From positions 62,001 through 126,000 of the forward strand of contig NZ_CANMEH010000006.1 of assembly GCF_947496875.1 (NCBI RefSeq): a DNA stretch of 64,000 nt, given 5' to 3'. The first letter of the stretch is position 1. Each line of letters begins with the position of its first letter. Under the pieces are notes generated by a model. The model saw nothing but the letters and a program-made list of their open reading frames with translations. It made no database searches and was not told the origin of the DNA. The position numbers were made by a program, and so were the translations under genes. Origin of the DNA: an uncultured Paracoccus sp. (GTDB taxonomy: Bacteria; Pseudomonadota; Alphaproteobacteria; Rhodobacterales; Rhodobacteraceae). Below, piece by piece: positions 62,159 to 64,000 of the stretch.

Positions 62159-64000
62159 GTGAACCGGTCCGATGCCTATTCGCCGGGGTCGCGGATCGGG
62201 GTGCTGACGACTGAACCGGTCGGGCTGCTGGACTATCTCGCGCCCCAGGGCGGGGTGCGCCCGGGCCAGCTGGTGATCGTGCCGCTGGGGCCGCGGCAGG
62301 TGATGGGCTGCGTGTGGAACGCGGGCGAGGGGACCGTCGACGCGGCGCGGCTGCGGCCGGTGATCCGGCTGGTCGATGCGGCGCCGCTGACCCCCGGCAT
62401 GATCGAGTTCCTGACCCGGGCGGCGGATTACACGATGACGCCCCTGCCGGTGATGCTGCGGATGGCGTTGCGGGCGCCGGACCTCGGGCATCCCCCGGCG
62501 GCGCGGCGGATCGTCCAGCGTGCCGGGCCGCCCCCCGACCGCATGACCGAGGCACGCGCCGCGGTGCTGCGGGTCATCGACGACCACGGCGGGGCCCATT
62601 TCGCCCCGGCGGAACTGGCCCGGCTGGCCGGGGTCGGCACTTCCGTGGTCAAGGGGCTGGTTGCCGCGGGCACCCTGGTCGAGCTGCAGGCGCCGCGCGA
62701 CACCCCCTTTCCCCGGCTGGACCCGACCCGCCCCGGCAAGCCGCTGGCCCCCGACCAGGCGGCCGCCGCCGACGCCCTGTGCGCGGCGATCCGGGCGGGC
62801 GGATACGGGACGACGTTGCTGCGCGGGGTGACCGGCTCGGGCAAGACCGAGGTCTATCTGGAAGCCGTGGCCGAAACCCTGCGCCAGGGCCGGCAGGCGC
62901 TGGTGTTGCTGCCGGAAATCGCCCTCTCGGCCGAGTTCCTGCAGCGCGTCGAGGCGCGGTTCGGGGCGCTGCCCGGCGAATGGCACAGCGGCATCACCGG
63001 GGCCGAGCGGCGGCGGCTGTGGCACATGGCCGGTCGGGGCGCCGGTGCCGACAGTGACGGTGGTGTCGGGCTGGTTGTGGGGGCCCGGTCGGCCCTGTTC
63101 CTGCCGTTCCGGGACCTTGGGCTGATCGTCGTGGATGAGGAACATGATGGCAGCTACAAGCAGGACGAGACCGTCTATTACAGCGCCCGCGACATGGCGG
63201 TGCTGCGCGCCTCGATCGAGGGGGCGCAGGTGGTGCTGGCCTCGGCCACGCCATCGGTCGAAAGCTGGGTCAACGCGGCTGCCGGGAAATATCATCGGCT
63301 GGACCTGCGCGCCCGGTATGGCGAGGCCGAGCTGCCCGAGATGGCCGCCATCGACCTGCGGACCGAGGACATGCCGTCCGGACGCTGGATCTCGCCCACG
63401 CTCGCGCGGGCGGTGGACGAGCGGCTGGCCCGCGGCGAACAGTCACTGCTGTTCCTGAACCGGCGCGGCTATGCGCCGATCACCACCTGCCGGGCCTGCG
63501 GCCACCAGATCGGCTGCGACGACTGCGACGCGCGGATGGTCGAACACCGGTTCCAGAAGCGGCTGGTCTGCCATCAATGCGGGGCCAGCCGACCGATCCC
63601 CGCGGCCTGCCCCGCCTGCGGGGTCGAGGGGCGGCTGGCCGCCATCGGCCCGGGGGTCGAGCGGCTGGCCGAGGAGGTGGCGGACCGCTTTCCCGATGCG
63701 CGGGTGGCGGTGCTGTCGTCGGACCTGTTCCAGTCCGCTGCCGCACTGAAGGCGACGATCGCCGACATCGCTGGCGGCGGCGCCGACATCATCATCGGCA
63801 CCCAGCTCGTCGCCAAGGGGCACAACTTTCCGCTGCTGACGCTGGTCGGCGTGATCGATGCCGATCTGGGGCTGCAGGGGGCCGACCTGCGGGCCGCCGA
63901 GCGGTCCTTCCAGCTGATGCGCCAGGTGGCAGGTCGGGCGGGGCGGCAGGCCGGGGACCGGCCCGGCGTCGCCTTGCTGCAGACGCACCAGCCCGACCAT
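62159..64000 (+). CDS. priA: Primosomal protein N' (PriA helicase), cut by the window end
   Basis: This helicase restarts stalled replication forks. The window holds the first 614 codons; no stop is reached. The start GTG 62159 gives [26 protein letters not shown]. Walker A GVTGSGKT begins at residue 223, with the DEEH box in [14 protein letters not shown]. The zinc region begins near residue 444 with the paired cysteines CRAC, CDDC, CHQC and [16 protein letters not shown] follows, and the final RQVAGRAGR belongs to motif VI. It is an end-truncated but otherwise intact gene. Confidence 0.95.
   Translation, partial: MNRSDAYSPGSRIGVLTTEPVGLLDYLAPQGGVRPGQLVIVPLGPRQVMGCVWNAGEGTVDAARLRPVIRLVDAAPLTPGMIEFLTRAADYTMTPLPVMLRMALRAPDLGHPPAARRIVQRAGPPPDRMTEARAAVLRVIDDHGGAHFAPAELARLAGVGTSVVKGLVAAGTLVELQAPRDTPFPRLDPTRPGKPLAPDQAAAADALCAAIRAGGYGTTLLRGVTGSGKTEVYLEAVAETLRQGRQALVLLPEIALSAEFLQRVEARFGALPGEWHSGITGAERRRLWHMAGRGAGADSDGGVGLVVGARSALFLPFRDLGLIVVDEEHDGSYKQDETVYYSARDMAVLRASIEGAQVVLASATPSVESWVNAAAGKYHRLDLRARYGEAELPEMAAIDLRTEDMPSGRWISPTLARAVDERLARGEQSLLFLNRRGYAPITTCRACGHQIGCDDCDARMVEHRFQKRLVCHQCGASRPIPAACPACGVEGRLAAIGPGVERLAEEVADRFPDARVAVLSSDLFQSAAALKATIADIAGGGADIIIGTQLVAKGHNFPLLTLVGVIDADLGLQGADLRAAERSFQLMRQVAGRAGRQAGDRPGVALLQTHQPDH

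Noticed and set aside
1..64000. CRISPR arrays, insertion sequences, prophage or plasmid origins.
   Set aside because: No regularly spaced repeats, transposase or phage structural genes, or Rep proteins were seen.

Overview
The window is a high-GC chromosomal segment from an alphaproteobacterium, most probably of the order Rhodobacterales (Paracoccus/Rhodobacter relatives). The basis is the ribosomal alpha operon order rpsM-rpsK-rpoA-rplQ, a BztABCD-type acidic amino acid importer, an ATP12-type chaperone, a malyl-CoA lyase of the Mcl1 type, a phosphatidylcholine synthase, a short Rhodobacteraceae-style LuxR, and strong GC bias at third codon positions. Nothing in it is obviously phage, plasmid, IS or CRISPR. 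It reads as core genome with a few small accessory patches.

Layout. 1-2644: ribosomal alpha operon with hairpins in its leader and two gaps, closed by a strong terminator. 2645-4300: a lower-GC quorum-sensing patch (possible small divergent ORF, LuxR-type receptor, LuxI-type synthase). 4298-8420: rarA, then a tightly overlapped run crcB / pseudouridine synthase / HAD phosphatase / ATP12 chaperone. 8461-14214: bztABCD with an intercistronic hairpin after bztA, followed at once by a membrane-anchored RTX-repeat protein. 14443-16487: divergent D-amino-acid aminotransferase and malyl-CoA/methylmalyl-CoA lyase. 16670-24239 (minus): BCCT osmolyte transporter, zinc-ribbon protein, fused double ABC ATPase, two peptide-type permeases, MFS_3 exporter. 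24340-29199: a truncated creatinase-N fragment, a GlsB/YeaQ-type membrane protein, an L,D-transpeptidase lipoprotein, a lytic transglycosylase and a solute-binding protein that may belong to the distant permeases. 29321-35802: phosphatidylcholine synthase, ferredoxin-NADP reductase, topoisomerase I, gamma-glutamyltransferase. 35939-39286: 3-oxoacid CoA-transferase (scoAB), an unknown protein, a DJ-1/PfpI protein, and YbgC.

39439-48552 is a nearly continuous cell-envelope operon: tolQ, tolR, tolA, tolB, pal, cpoB, then tilS and ftsH, with YbgC just upstream. 48694-49906 holds chorismate mutase and folD. 49941-53570 (minus) is a Holliday-junction operon ruvC-ruvA-htpX-ruvB that continues into a hot-dog thioesterase and a 51-residue membrane protein. 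53727-59670 is a complete Mrp Na+/H+ antiporter operon (fused A/B subunit, then C, D, E, F, G). 59674-62005 (minus) is transaldolase-DUF484-xerC. priA starts divergently at 62159 and runs off the end of the window.

The less ordinary items are regulatory or architectural: a perfect 10-bp inverted repeat that buries the rarA start codon with no visible ribosome-binding site; a three-copy TTCAYGCA array spaced near one helical turn; an exact inverted repeat GAACAAT-N12-ATTGTTC in front of the GlsB-like gene; an RTX protein appended to a glutamate-family importer; htpX embedded among ruv genes; and a decayed peptidase fragment ending inside a neighbour's terminator. I did not find convincing evidence of a wholly new multi-gene system.
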